This document shows positions 56,736 through 64,000 of a DNA stretch of 64,000 nt, in pieces. Origin of the DNA: Chitinophaga deserti. Lineage in GTDB: Bacteria > Bacteroidota > Bacteroidia > Chitinophagales > Chitinophagaceae. The DNA lies in the NCBI RefSeq assembly GCF_003149455.1, contig NZ_QFFK01000001.1, positions 687,935 through 751,934 on the forward strand. Reading direction: 5' to 3'. A program made the translations under genes and the position numbers. Within the stretch, counting starts at the first letter, position 1. Every line of letters begins with the position of its first letter. The notes below the pieces were generated by a model. It was not told where the DNA came from, searched no databases, and was given only the letters and a program-made list of their open reading frames with translations.

Positions 56736-59700
56736 ATGCGACCGCCCCTTCTAAAACGCTTGCTACTGGCCGTATTGCTACCGGCCTTCTTCATCACTTC
56801 GGCCATGGCAAAGCCACCTTCGCACCGCTATACACGCCTCACCGTGGAAGACGGGCTGCTGAGCAATTACGTGAAAGCCATCTGTCAGGACAGGGAAGGC
56901 TTTATGTGGATAGGCACCCAGGGGGGCCTGCAGCGGTACGACGGGCGGCAATTCGAATACATCCCCCTCACCGGCATTTCAACCCTCCCCCAGGGAGAAA
57001 TCACCCATATTTCAGAAATCAGGCCCGGCGTTTTGCTGATTCTTTCCAATACCAGCGCCTTCACCTATAACTATGCCACCCGCCAAACTCGACTGCTCGA
57101 ACTGGAAGGCGTTACTGCTACAGGGTTCAGGGTAACAAGGGTACTGCACGACCGGGAAAAGAATATCTGGCTGTGCACAGCTCACCATGGCGCTTACCTG
57201 CTCCGGGAACAGGAAGGTAAATTCATCCCTTTTTACTCCCTCTACAGTAATACCCGCCACCTTAAAATCATGCAGATAGAACAGGCGCCCGGCAAAGACC
57301 GTTACTGGCTGGGTACCAACCAGGGAATAGGGATGCTTGACCTCGGCGAAAAAACGGTCTATACTCCTGACCATAATCCCCGTAACATCCCCCTGCTCAA
57401 AATACCCGCTCTCCGGAAAACAGTAACCCAGTTGTTTGCCGACAGCCGGCAGGGCCTCTTCATTTGTACCTGGCCTTCCGGACAGGAATTCCCCGATTAC
57501 TTCCGGTATGATGAAAGCAACGGTCAGCTGTTTACCGGATATGGTAACCTGGGCGGCATCGATTTTATGATGCGCGACCGCTCGGGCCATACCTGGAGTG
57601 CAGGCAATAAACTCCTCCGCTTCAGTGCAGACGGCCGCAGTACCCGCGAGTTCCCCCGCGACCCCAATTCCAAATACGGCCTCGACTATACCGACCTTTT
57701 CACGATCGCAGAAGATAATATGGGTAACCTCTGGCTGGGCACCAGCCACGGGATATACATTTTTAATTACGCCCGCCAGCAGTTCCATAGTATTGAGTTC
57801 AAACCGGAGAAAGGCCCTCAGCCGCCGCCACCTGTTGAGATCACCGACCTCTGGCAGCATCCCGGCGGAGATATTTGGGTAACCAGCTGGGGGCAGGGTC
57901 TGCTTATTTACGACAGCACCCTCACCCATCTGAAAAAGCATATACATGGTACCGATTACCATTACAATATGCTATGGTGCATCCAGCCACTGCCCGACGG
58001 GCGCGTGCTGATAGGTGGCCAGCATGCACGGGTGCTGGAAGTGAACGGCACTACCTGGCAATCACGGCAGCGGTATGTAGACGGGATCGATAACCGGACC
58101 ATCAGGCGCATGACACTTGCACCCGGAGGGGATGTATGGATAGGCGCATCGCATGGAGTTGTGGCGCGATGGAATGTATCATCCAATAAACTCCGCAAGT
58201 TCACAGACAGTACGTATGCTTCCGGCAAATATACCTGGGGCGATGTGATGGATATTTACGCAGGCCCCCGGCAGGATATCTGGGTGGGTACCGCCACGCA
58301 CGGGCTGTTACGGATGGATACCGCCGGGCATGTACGCCAGCGCTATTCCTGGTTCGACCCGCTTTATAAACTCCCTGCCAATAACGTAAGAGCTTTACAT
58401 CCCCTGCCCGGCGGTAAAATGCTGGTTGCAGGAGGCGGCATTGCCCTGCTGGATATACGCTCCGGCACCATGACCGCCGTGCTTACCGAAAAGAACGGGC
58501 TGCCCATGAGCCACATCACCAATGTGCTCCCCATCAACAACCGCGAGGTATTTTTCACCACCAACTTCAGCGCCGGTAAGGTAAACCTCGAAACCGGCAG
58601 TATCACCCACTTCGGGAGGAACGATGGTATTGCAGACGAATCCTTCCAGCTGCCTTCAGCCATCCGCCTCCATGATGGCCGTATTGCTTTTGGCTCCGCC
58701 CGCAGGGTTTTCGCCTTCCATCCGGATAGTCTGCCGCCGCCGCAACGCCCGCCTGATATCCAGATACAACATTTCAAAAGCGGAGATGATACATATGACA
58801 GATCGAACCCTTTGCTAAGGATGGATACACCACGTATCCTGCTCAGTCACCAGCGTGCAGGGTTTACGGTAGGCTTCATGTCTCCCGCGTACCTGGAGCA
58901 GGATAATCTCACCTACCATTACCAGCTGGAAGGGATAGACGAAGACTGGGTAAATGCCGGTAAGCGGCAATATGCCAGCTACACGAACCTTCCTCCCGGC
59001 GAATATACTTTCCGGCTGTACTGCCTGAACGGGGAAGGACTGGGTTCGCAAAAAATAACCACCATGTATATTGTGATCCAGAAACCCATCTGGCAAAAGG
59101 GATGGTTCTACGGCGTGGTGGCATTGCTGCTGACAGGGATCGTTTACGGGGTGCACCGGCTGCGCATTAACCACATCCTGGCAACGGAAAAAGTAAGAAG
59201 CCGCATCGCGCGCGACCTGCACGACGATATGGGGAGTACACTTACATCCATCAACATCATGAGTTCCATGGCAGGCAAAAGTGCAGACAGGGGCGATATG
59301 GTGAAAACGCGGGATTTCATTTCAAAGATCGGGGAAAGTACTACACGCATGATGGAGAGCATGGATGATATTGTTTGGAGCATCAACCCCCTGAACGACA
59401 GTACGCCCCGCGTAATAGCCCGCATGCGCGAATTTACCACCAGTGTGCTGGAAGCACGCGGCATCGGTTTCTCATTTACAATCGATGATAAGATTTATAA
59501 CCGGAAGCTGCAGCTGGAGAACCGGCACGACTTCTTCATGATTTATAAAGAAACCATCACCAACATTGCCAAGTACGCACAGTGTACTTTTGCCGACATC
59601 CGGATTCAGCTGAGGAAAGGCCAATTGGTACTGCGGGTGCAGGACAATGGAGTGGGCTTCAACGTAAATGAGGCAGGCGATGGAGACGGACTGATGAATA

Positions 59701-59795
59701 TGCAGCGCCGCGCATACCGGATGAACGGGCAGTTCAGTATACAGAGCCAGCTCGGAAAAGGCACCGTTGTTACGCTCATGTTCCCAACCACATAA
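56736..59795 (+). CDS. Two-component propeller sensor histidine kinase
   Basis: A 1019-residue inner-membrane sensor. A signal peptide (MRPPLLKRLLLAVLLPAFF) is followed by about fourteen propeller repeats in residues 30-660 (for example EDGLLSNYVKAICQDREGFMWIGTQGGLQRYDG, repeated as GxxWIGT...G). A Y_Y_Y immunoglobulin-like domain (LTYHYQLEGIDEDWVNAGKRQY) and one transmembrane helix near residue 790 follow. The kinase is of the HisKA_3 type with His829 in ARDLHDDMGSTL, and the ATPase domain has VQDNGVGFN and GLMNMQRRAYRMNG. The propellers usually sense oligosaccharides or other periplasmic ligands. The cognate LuxR-type regulator is encoded 71 bases downstream. The stop codon lies inside a palindromic site. 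Confidence 0.92.
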   Translation: MRPPLLKRLLLAVLLPAFFITSAMAKPPSHRYTRLTVEDGLLSNYVKAICQDREGFMWIGTQGGLQRYDGRQFEYIPLTGISTLPQGEITHISEIRPGVLLILSNTSAFTYNYATRQTRLLELEGVTATGFRVTRVLHDREKNIWLCTAHHGAYLLREQEGKFIPFYSLYSNTRHLKIMQIEQAPGKDRYWLGTNQGIGMLDLGEKTVYTPDHNPRNIPLLKIPALRKTVTQLFADSRQGLFICTWPSGQEFPDYFRYDESNGQLFTGYGNLGGIDFMMRDRSGHTWSAGNKLLRFSADGRSTREFPRDPNSKYGLDYTDLFTIAEDNMGNLWLGTSHGIYIFNYARQQFHSIEFKPEKGPQPPPPVEITDLWQHPGGDIWVTSWGQGLLIYDSTLTHLKKHIHGTDYHYNMLWCIQPLPDGRVLIGGQHARVLEVNGTTWQSRQRYVDGIDNRTIRRMTLAPGGDVWIGASHGVVARWNVSSNKLRKFTDSTYASGKYTWGDVMDIYAGPRQDIWVGTATHGLLRMDTAGHVRQRYSWFDPLYKLPANNVRALHPLPGGKMLVAGGGIALLDIRSGTMTAVLTEKNGLPMSHITNVLPINNREVFFTTNFSAGKVNLETGSITHFGRNDGIADESFQLPSAIRLHDGRIAFGSARRVFAFHPDSLPPPQRPPDIQIQHFKSGDDTYDRSNPLLRMDTPRILLSHQRAGFTVGFMSPAYLEQDNLTYHYQLEGIDEDWVNAGKRQYASYTNLPPGEYTFRLYCLNGEGLGSQKITTMYIVIQKPIWQKGWFYGVVALLLTGIVYGVHRLRINHILATEKVRSRIARDLHDDMGSTLTSINIMSSMAGKSADRGDMVKTRDFISKIGESTTRMMESMDDIVWSINPLNDSTPRVIARMREFTTSVLEARGIGFSFTIDDKIYNRKLQLENRHDFFMIYKETITNIAKYAQCTFADIRIQLRKGQLVLRVQDNGVGFNVNEAGDGDGLMNMQRRAYRMNGQFSIQSQLGKGTVVTLMFPTT

Positions 59796-59807
59796 CCATG
59801 TGATTGG
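59784..59807 (+). promoter_or_regulatory. Putative LuxR-type regulator site 2 (kinase stop codon)
   Basis: The best copy of the motif: CCAAC-CACAT-AACC-ATGTG-ATTGG, a near-perfect dyad. It includes the stop codon of the kinase gene and lies 60 bases before the response regulator start, so the regulator gene may have a promoter of its own. Confidence 0.6.
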
Positions 59808-59866
59808 TGCTTAGCCATGCGATCGTTACCTTTACTATAAGTTATCACCCCTCCAATACCCAGGAT

Positions 59867-60499
59867 ATGATCCGAATCGTGTTATATGAGGATAACACCA
59901 AACTGCGAGAGAACCTGACATTACTGATCGATGGAGCACAAAATTTTGTAGTATGCGGAGCATTCCGCAACTGCGATAATATCCTTCAGCAGATGGACGA
60001 TCTGCTTCCCGACGTTTTGTTAATGGATATCGACATGCCCGGCACCAACGGCATCGAAGGTCTGCGCATGGTACGTTCCCGTTACCCCAATCTGCCCATT
60101 CTCATGCTCACCGTTTTCGATGACAACCAGCATGTATTCGAAGCCATCAAGGCCGGAGCCGACGGCTACCTGCTGAAAAAGACCCCGCCCGATAAACTGC
60201 TCGATTACCTGCAGGACGTGTATGATGGTGGCGCCCCTATGACATCGAGCATTGCCCGCCAGGTGCTTCAGCTCTTTGCCCGCCAGCCCTCCGACCGCAA
60301 CGAGATGTACAACCTTTCCGACCGGGAAAAGGAAGTACTGCAGTTGCTGGTGAACGGGTATAGCTATAAAATGATCGCATCGGAGATCTTCATTTCTATT
60401 GATACGGTACGCTCCCATATTAAGAAAATCTATGAAAAACTGCATGTAAACTCCAAGTCCGAAGCCGTAGCAAAGGCTTTCAGGGATAAACTCGTTTAA
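59867..60499 (+). CDS. LuxR/NarL-family response regulator
   Basis: A 210-residue regulator. Met 59867 (MIRIVLYEDN) is the proper start; the frame opens at 59804 without family likeness. The receiver domain has phospho-acceptor Asp54 (LLMDIDMPGTNG), Asp pair YEDN at 7-10 and Lys in YLLKKTPP. The C-terminal LuxR HTH is LSDREKEVLQLLVNGYSYKMIASEIFISIDTVRSHIKKIYEKL. It is certainly the partner of the upstream HisKA_3-type kinase. NarL-type dimers bind dyad sites such as the CACAT-N4-ATGTG motif that occurs three times around these genes. Confidence 0.93.
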   Translation: MIRIVLYEDNTKLRENLTLLIDGAQNFVVCGAFRNCDNILQQMDDLLPDVLLMDIDMPGTNGIEGLRMVRSRYPNLPILMLTVFDDNQHVFEAIKAGADGYLLKKTPPDKLLDYLQDVYDGGAPMTSSIARQVLQLFARQPSDRNEMYNLSDREKEVLQLLVNGYSYKMIASEIFISIDTVRSHIKKIYEKLHVNSKSEAVAKAFRDKLV

Positions 60500-60562
60500 A
60501 AAGCAGCCAACTCCTTACCGCTTAGCCGGTTGTACAACCGGCCCTCCGCTCACTCCCCTGAA

Positions 60563-60586
60563 CGAATCACATTGTTATGTGGTTGC
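60563..60586 (-). promoter_or_regulatory. Putative LuxR-type regulator site 3 (before lipoprotein gene)
   Basis: In reverse orientation this 24-base stretch matches site 2 at 21 positions, with core CACAT-AACA-ATGTG. It lies 64 bases after the response regulator stop and 86 bases before the lipoprotein start, so that gene may belong to the same regulon. A half-like copy, ATCACATTGTT, is at 61487. Confidence 0.55.
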
Positions 60587-60671
60587 GGGGAGGCCTTTTC
60601 TTTTTCAATTTTGCACTCAGAAAAGCCGGAAATATACCGGCAGCTTCAGAAACCATTTAACCCAACGGGTC

Positions 60672-61463
60672 ATGAATCCATTTACCCCAAAGCATGTAGT
60701 GATCTGCCTGGTTGCCTTACTTACAATGGCAGCCTGCAAAAAAGACAAAAAGCCCCGTCCGGTGGAATCGGGGAGGCTGCTGATGAAAGTAACGGAAGAT
60801 CAGCGCAAAGTAAACCGGTATGAATATACCTCCGGCGGACTGCTAAGCAGGCAATGCTACCACCCCGGATTTGTTGGGGTAGATTCCGTTTACATGGATT
60901 TCACCTACAGCAACGGGCTGCCGGTGAAAATGACCGCAGGAACCGACGAAACGCATTACTTCTATTTTGTAGATAAACTGATGAAAATGGAAGTGCATGA
61001 AGCAGGGAAAGGATTGCAGTATTTCTGGATTTACGAGTACCAAAACGGCAGACTGGTACTTGAACTGGGATGCGAACCGGTAAACGGAGAATGGAAAGCC
61101 AACCAGAAACGGTTATGCTACTACGATGAGCAGGGAAACCTGGTGAAGAAGGAATTTTATACCGATCTGGCGCATACCGGTACGTTCACAAGGGAAAAGT
61201 ATACCGTATACAGCCAGTTTGTCAATAATCCTGATACGCAGGAATTCCTGAACTCCCTGCGCCATTATCCCGGCCTGAAGCTGCCACCGAGGCTGGCCAC
61301 GAAGGAAGCGCATTTTGACGGGAACGGATTTGAAGAATGGACAACGGAATATACTTTCCGGTTCAACAGCGGGGGATTACCCACTGAAAGAACAACAGTC
61401 TCTTACAATCCCGACCATAACGTAATATCCAGATCCACTGTTACATATACCTATAACAGGTAG
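60672..61463 (+). CDS. Lipoprotein of unknown function with beta-hairpin repeats
   Basis: A 263-residue predicted lipoprotein. Met 60672 opens a signal peptide with lipobox MAAC; the longer frame from 60579 is rejected. The body is made of short beta-hairpin units reminiscent of RHS/YD-type or DUF4595-like repeats: NRYEYTSGGLLSRQCYHPG, MDFTYSNGLPVKMT, FWIYEYQNGRLVLELGC, CYYDEQGNLVKKEFY and EYTFRFNSGGLPTERTTV. The function is unknown; surface display is likely. A copy of the response-regulator site lies upstream, and a terminator follows. Confidence 0.7.
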   Translation: MNPFTPKHVVICLVALLTMAACKKDKKPRPVESGRLLMKVTEDQRKVNRYEYTSGGLLSRQCYHPGFVGVDSVYMDFTYSNGLPVKMTAGTDETHYFYFVDKLMKMEVHEAGKGLQYFWIYEYQNGRLVLELGCEPVNGEWKANQKRLCYYDEQGNLVKKEFYTDLAHTGTFTREKYTVYSQFVNNPDTQEFLNSLRHYPGLKLPPRLATKEAHFDGNGFEEWTTEYTFRFNSGGLPTERTTVSYNPDHNVISRSTVTYTYNR

Positions 61464-61502
61464 CCCCTGAACTTGTTACAGACAACATCACATTGTTCCC
61501 CA

Positions 61503-61534
61503 AAGGGCACACCTCCGGTGTGCCCCTTCCTTTT
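61503..61534 (+). terminator. Terminator after the repeat lipoprotein gene
   Basis: A stem GGGCACACC / GGTGTGCCC with a TCC loop is flanked by A-rich and T-rich ends (CCTTCCTTTT). Confidence 0.82.
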
Positions 61535-61586
61535 GCAACACTTTTGGCCGGAAATTTGTTAGCATAGCAACAAAAACCTCCTTACA

Positions 61587-62090
61587 ATGACAAAGCAATT
61601 GACCCGCCTCTTTATGGTATTGGGAGCATCCACACTGATATTCAGCGCGTGTGCATCCCAAAAGAGCACCACAGTAACCGCAGGCGGCATGCGCAAAGCC
61701 GCCACCGGCAAATGGACCCTTAACACTATTAACTACGAAGGGCTCCCCTCTACCGCCAAGATATCCACTGTGTTTTCGAATATCCCTCCGGATTGCCTGA
61801 AAGGCAGTAACTGGGTGCTGCCTTCCAACAGCAATGGATCTTTTACCATTAACAGCTCGGCTACCGGCTGCCCAACAGGCACGCAGGACATCGTTTGGAG
61901 CACCATTAACCAGGGCGGCCTTGTTATGCTGCAATTCAAGGAAATGGTTTCCGGCGTGAAAGCGAAGAACATTGCCGACGGCTATCGTGTAGAGCTGGCT
62001 TCGGCCGACCAGGCGAGCATGGTTTGGCGTGCACCCGTAACATATGAAGGCAAAACTGCTTACGTAGTATATTCATTCAGCAGGCAGTAA
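61587..62090 (+). CDS. Lipocalin-like lipoprotein
   Basis: A 167-residue predicted lipoprotein with lipobox FSAC near residues 19-22. After a short linker comes a single small beta-barrel-like domain starting AATGKWTLNTINYEG, typical of the lipocalin-like families of Bacteroidota (GKWxL start strand). It continues with two Cys (PPDCLKGSNWVL and SSATGCPTGTQ) that may form a disulfide, and ends TYEGKTAYVVYSFSRQ. It probably binds a small hydrophobic ligand in the periplasm or at the outer membrane. It is a lone gene with its own terminator. Confidence 0.7.
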   Translation: MTKQLTRLFMVLGASTLIFSACASQKSTTVTAGGMRKAATGKWTLNTINYEGLPSTAKISTVFSNIPPDCLKGSNWVLPSNSNGSFTINSSATGCPTGTQDIVWSTINQGGLVMLQFKEMVSGVKAKNIADGYRVELASADQASMVWRAPVTYEGKTAYVVYSFSRQ

Positions 62091-62115
62091 TTCATTAACT
62101 GTCAGCACCACCAAA

Positions 62116-62155
62116 GGAAAAAGCAGGGCAAAATTTGCCCTGCTTTTTCCTTTTT
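62116..62155. terminator. Terminator after lipocalin-like gene
   Basis: A perfect 15-bp inverted repeat GGAAAAAGCAGGGCA / TGCCCTGCTTTTTCC with a 5-base loop and trailing T-run. Confidence 0.92.
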
Positions 62156-62163
62156 AGTTATTG

Positions 62164-62171
62164 TATCTTTG
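62164..62171 (+). promoter_or_regulatory. Bacteroidota -7 box for TPR-like membrane protein
   Basis: TATCTTTG fits TAnnTTTG exactly and lies 19 bases before the ATG at 62191. A convincing -33 element was not found because the terminator occupies that stretch. Confidence 0.5.
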
Positions 62172-62190
62172 CCCTTCGTTTCAAGAAATT

Positions 62191-62841
62191 ATGAAAGCAT
62201 TTAACTTATTTATTAAATACCGCCTGCCACTCGGACTGGTACTTCTGATCGGCGGTATCGCCCTGGGGCTTACCGTGGGCTGGTGGGAATCATCGATCCT
62301 TCTCATTCTTGCCCTCGTTTGTATTGTAACGCATTTCCTCTTCGGCCCTATGCGCCTTGTACAGGAAGCCGTTGAAGCCGGGGATGTGGACGGTGCCATG
62401 CGCTATATGAACTCGGTTAAATTCCCTAAACTGCTCATCAAGCCCATCCGTTCCGTATACTACTTTATGGAAAGCAACCTGGCCATGCAAAACCAGGACT
62501 TTGACAGGGCGGAAGCTGCCGTTAAGGCCAGCATCAAATCGGGCAGCCCCATGAAGGAGTATGAAGGCATGCAGTTTTTCCAGCTGGGCACCATTGCTTA
62601 CCAGAAAAACGATATCAAATCTGCCGACACTAACCTTAAGAAAGCAGTACGCCTCGGCCTCCCCGATAAGGAAAATACCGCAGGCGCCCTCCTCATGCTG
62701 TGCTCTATTGCCATGAGCCGCCGCGATTTCAAATCCGCCAAGGATTACTTCCGCCGCGCCAAATCACAAAAACCTACTACCGAACAAATCGTTAGCCAGA
62801 TCAAGGAAATGGACAAATACATCAGCCGGATGCCAGGTTGA
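62191..62841 (+). CDS. Membrane protein with TPR-like helical tail
   Basis: A 216-residue protein. Met 62191 is chosen (the frame opens at a TTG, 62161, before the promoter). Two hydrophobic helices form the front (LPLGLVLLIGGIALGLTVGWW and SSILLILALVCIVTHFLFGP). The remaining 150 residues are helix pairs of tetratricopeptide type (AVEAGDVDGAMRYMNS, LAMQNQDFDRAEAAVKASIKSG, QLGTIAYQKNDIKSADTNLKKAVRLG, CSIAMSRRDFKSAKDYFRRAK). It is probably a scaffold at the inner membrane with the repeats in the cytoplasm. No partner is evident from context. Confidence 0.75.
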   Translation: MKAFNLFIKYRLPLGLVLLIGGIALGLTVGWWESSILLILALVCIVTHFLFGPMRLVQEAVEAGDVDGAMRYMNSVKFPKLLIKPIRSVYYFMESNLAMQNQDFDRAEAAVKASIKSGSPMKEYEGMQFFQLGTIAYQKNDIKSADTNLKKAVRLGLPDKENTAGALLMLCSIAMSRRDFKSAKDYFRRAKSQKPTTEQIVSQIKEMDKYISRMPG

Positions 62842-62864
62842 TGAAATATGATACTTATATGAAG

Positions 62865-62895
62865 AAGCCAGCCGTATTTCCGGCTGGCTTTTTTT
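62865..62895 (+). terminator. Terminator after TPR-like gene
   Basis: A 10-bp stem AAGCCAGCCG / CGGCTGGCTT with a TATTTC loop is followed by TTTTT. Confidence 0.92.
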
Positions 62896-63459
62896 ATGTT
62901 GTCAGCGTCCTGTAAAAAATAAATACAAACCAGCTTGTGAAAACAGAATATTTTGTTAATTTTATTCAACAGCGAACATAACCAAATCATTTGCTAAATC
63001 GATATTGTAAGGTATTATAAGCCTTTAGGGTAAATTCTGAATCGAATCAATAGTCTGATATGCATGCTTCAGCATGAGAGCTCTTGAAGCATATACCAGT
63101 TAAAAACGACAATATTCAACCAAAATTCATCATTTAAACAAATTCAGTCAGCACAGGAACACCGCAGCGTATCCCGATTGAGCGCTACTGAGAGCATAGC
63201 TACTTTTTCTTTAACGCCATCACGGGCAATGCCCAGGGCCACGCCTTGCCTTTAACACAAATCCGGGAAGCTTTTTTAATTCATCCGCATTAACCTGAGT
63301 ATCTACGTGCGCACACGTGCCGCCACCGGCATGCCCGCCAGCTTCCAACACTATGCAATTCTCCCTGCCACACCGCGCTGATATTGCGCGGCAGGGCTTG
63401 CTATGCCAAAATTTCTATGCCTGACTAAAACCAAAATCTGTCTTCTAAAACTCACCTCT
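62896..63459. other. Long AT-rich spacer before the last susC gene
   Basis: The 564-base region is AT-rich to about 63160 and then GC-richer. It contains an inverted repeat TGCTTCA/TGAAGCA at about 63065-63095 and a strong GC hairpin at 63363-63396 (CCCTGCC/GGCAGGG outside, CGCGC/GCGCG inside), 64 bases before the susC start, which may be a leader element. A minus-strand stretch near 63150-63240 reads as a short frame with stops on both sides and may be a gene remnant. No intact gene was seen. Confidence 0.5.
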
Positions 63460-64000
63460 ATGTTCAAAAACATCCTCTGTTTAAAGCTCCTGCTGCTATG
63501 CACCCTCGCATACGCCCAGGAACGCCGGATTACCGGCACGGTAAAGGACAAAGACGGCAGTCCTTTGCCTGGCGTAACCGTTGTTGAAAAAGGGAACCGG
63601 ACCAACGGGTCCGTCGTTACGGGCGACGGATCTTTCGCGCTGACCCTTAAAGGCAACTCAAACGTCGTTATTCTCAGCCTTATCGGGTACGAGACCCGCG
63701 AAGTGGACGTAGCCGGCCAGCAGGTGATCAACATCACCATGCAGGTCAGCTCCAAAACTTTGGGCGACTATGTAGTAATCGGATACCAGGAAGTATCCCG
63801 CCGGAAAAACACCGCTTCTATTGCCACCGTAAAAGGCGAAACAATTGAAAACCTGCCCGCAGTAAGCGTGGATATGATGCTGCAGGGAAGGGTAAGTGGT
63901 GTAAACGTGCAAAACTTCTCCGGAGAACCCGGTGTCCGCAATTCCCTCGTGGTACGCGGCAACACCTCCGTACTAAGGGGATACGATGAAGCCCGCGCCC
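63460..64000 (+). CDS. SusC/RagA-family TonB receptor, 5' part only
   Basis: The gene runs off the right edge after 180 codons. The signal peptide MFKNILCLKLLLLCTLAYAQ is followed by a carboxypeptidase-regulatory-like domain (ITGTVKDKDGSPLPGVTVVEKG, with the SLIGYETREV closing strand). The start of the plug follows (GYQEVSRRKNTASIATVKGE, LQGRVSGVNVQNFSGEPG, then VVRGNTSVLRG). There is no STN domain, so regulation by a FecR partner is unlikely. The start is the ATG in CTCTATGTTC; the product is an outer-membrane importer whose SusD partner should lie outside the window. Confidence 0.92.
   Translation, partial: MFKNILCLKLLLLCTLAYAQERRITGTVKDKDGSPLPGVTVVEKGNRTNGSVVTGDGSFALTLKGNSNVVILSLIGYETREVDVAGQQVINITMQVSSKTLGDYVVIGYQEVSRRKNTASIATVKGETIENLPAVSVDMMLQGRVSGVNVQNFSGEPGVRNSLVVRGNTSVLRGYDEARA

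Noticed and set aside
63145..63250. Minus-strand coding fragment upstream of the last susC
   Set aside because: About 33 sensible codons are bounded by in-frame stops and have no start. This is too little to call a pseudogene.

Overview
The window looks like chromosomal DNA of a Bacteroidota member close to Chitinophaga (family Chitinophagaceae). Supporting signs are three SusC-type TonB receptors and two SusD lipoproteins, an ECF sigma/FecR pair, a two-component-propeller sensor kinase, stand-alone FtsX/MacB-type permeases, DUF1573 and DUF2490 proteins, and -7 boxes of the TAnnTTTG kind instead of Shine-Dalgarno sites. I see one tRNA (Arg, anticodon CCU) and no rRNA, CRISPR array, insertion sequence, integrase or phage gene. 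The assignment to genus is inference.

Layout. 1-4.4 kb: end of a YceI protein, a long-chain acyl-CoA synthetase, tRNA-Arg, a two-domain lipoprotein and a membrane/SRPBCC protein. 4.4-9.3 kb: a 1143-residue LRR-Roc-COR-TIR protein facing an astacin-like metalloprotease that has no signal peptide and six C-terminal repeats. 9.6-12.2 kb: a thioredoxin/DUF1573 lipoprotein followed by four tandem, secreted, six-cysteine mini-proteins with the peritrophin-A (CBM14) spacing. 12.4-22 kb: FtsX-type permease, heptaheme cytochrome, Crp-type regulator, DoxX-like protein, thioredoxin, LigD ligase-polymerase, a VOC-SRPBCC fusion and an AlkD-like protein. 22-28.4 kb: a susC-susD-phosphoesterase operon. 28.6-31.6 kb: a possible 41-residue peptide gene, a six-helix hybrid histidine kinase and a class I terpene synthase. 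32-41.7 kb: small operons of transporters, regulators and membrane proteins, including a voltage-gated K+ channel coupled to an acidic protein and a GntR regulator next to an Fsr-like exporter. 41.7-48.2 kb: a tight four-gene operon of planctomycete-type cytochrome, DUF1501, DUF1549/DUF1553 and TIM-barrel proteins. 48.4-49.1 kb: a hairpin-rich candidate ncRNA and a small HTH regulator behind a perfect palindrome. 49.2-56 kb: ECF sigma, FecR, SusC with STN domain, and SusD. 56-62.8 kb: glycine-rich membrane protein, propeller sensor kinase, LuxR-type response regulator, two lipoproteins and a TPR-like membrane protein. A third SusC gene runs off the right edge.

How parts fit together. The sigma/FecR/SusCD set is a standard trans-envelope signalling uptake system. 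The susCD-phosphoesterase operon probably imports products of a phosphoester substrate. Three near-identical 24-25-bp imperfect palindromes lie before the propeller kinase, across its stop codon, and before the next lipoprotein gene, and are likely sites for the neighbouring LuxR-type regulator. A 16-bp motif occurs before both the GntR gene and its transporter. Two convergent-gene spacers (15.0 and 38.7 kb) carry elements of the same design but different sequence: 11-bp direct repeats followed by their own reverse complement.

The best candidates for something undescribed are the Roco-TIR protein, the CBM14 mini-protein array, the 11-bp-period elements, the operator set around the propeller two-component system, and the terminator-ended structured RNA near 48.5 kb. 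All calls are from reading the sequence; no database search was run.
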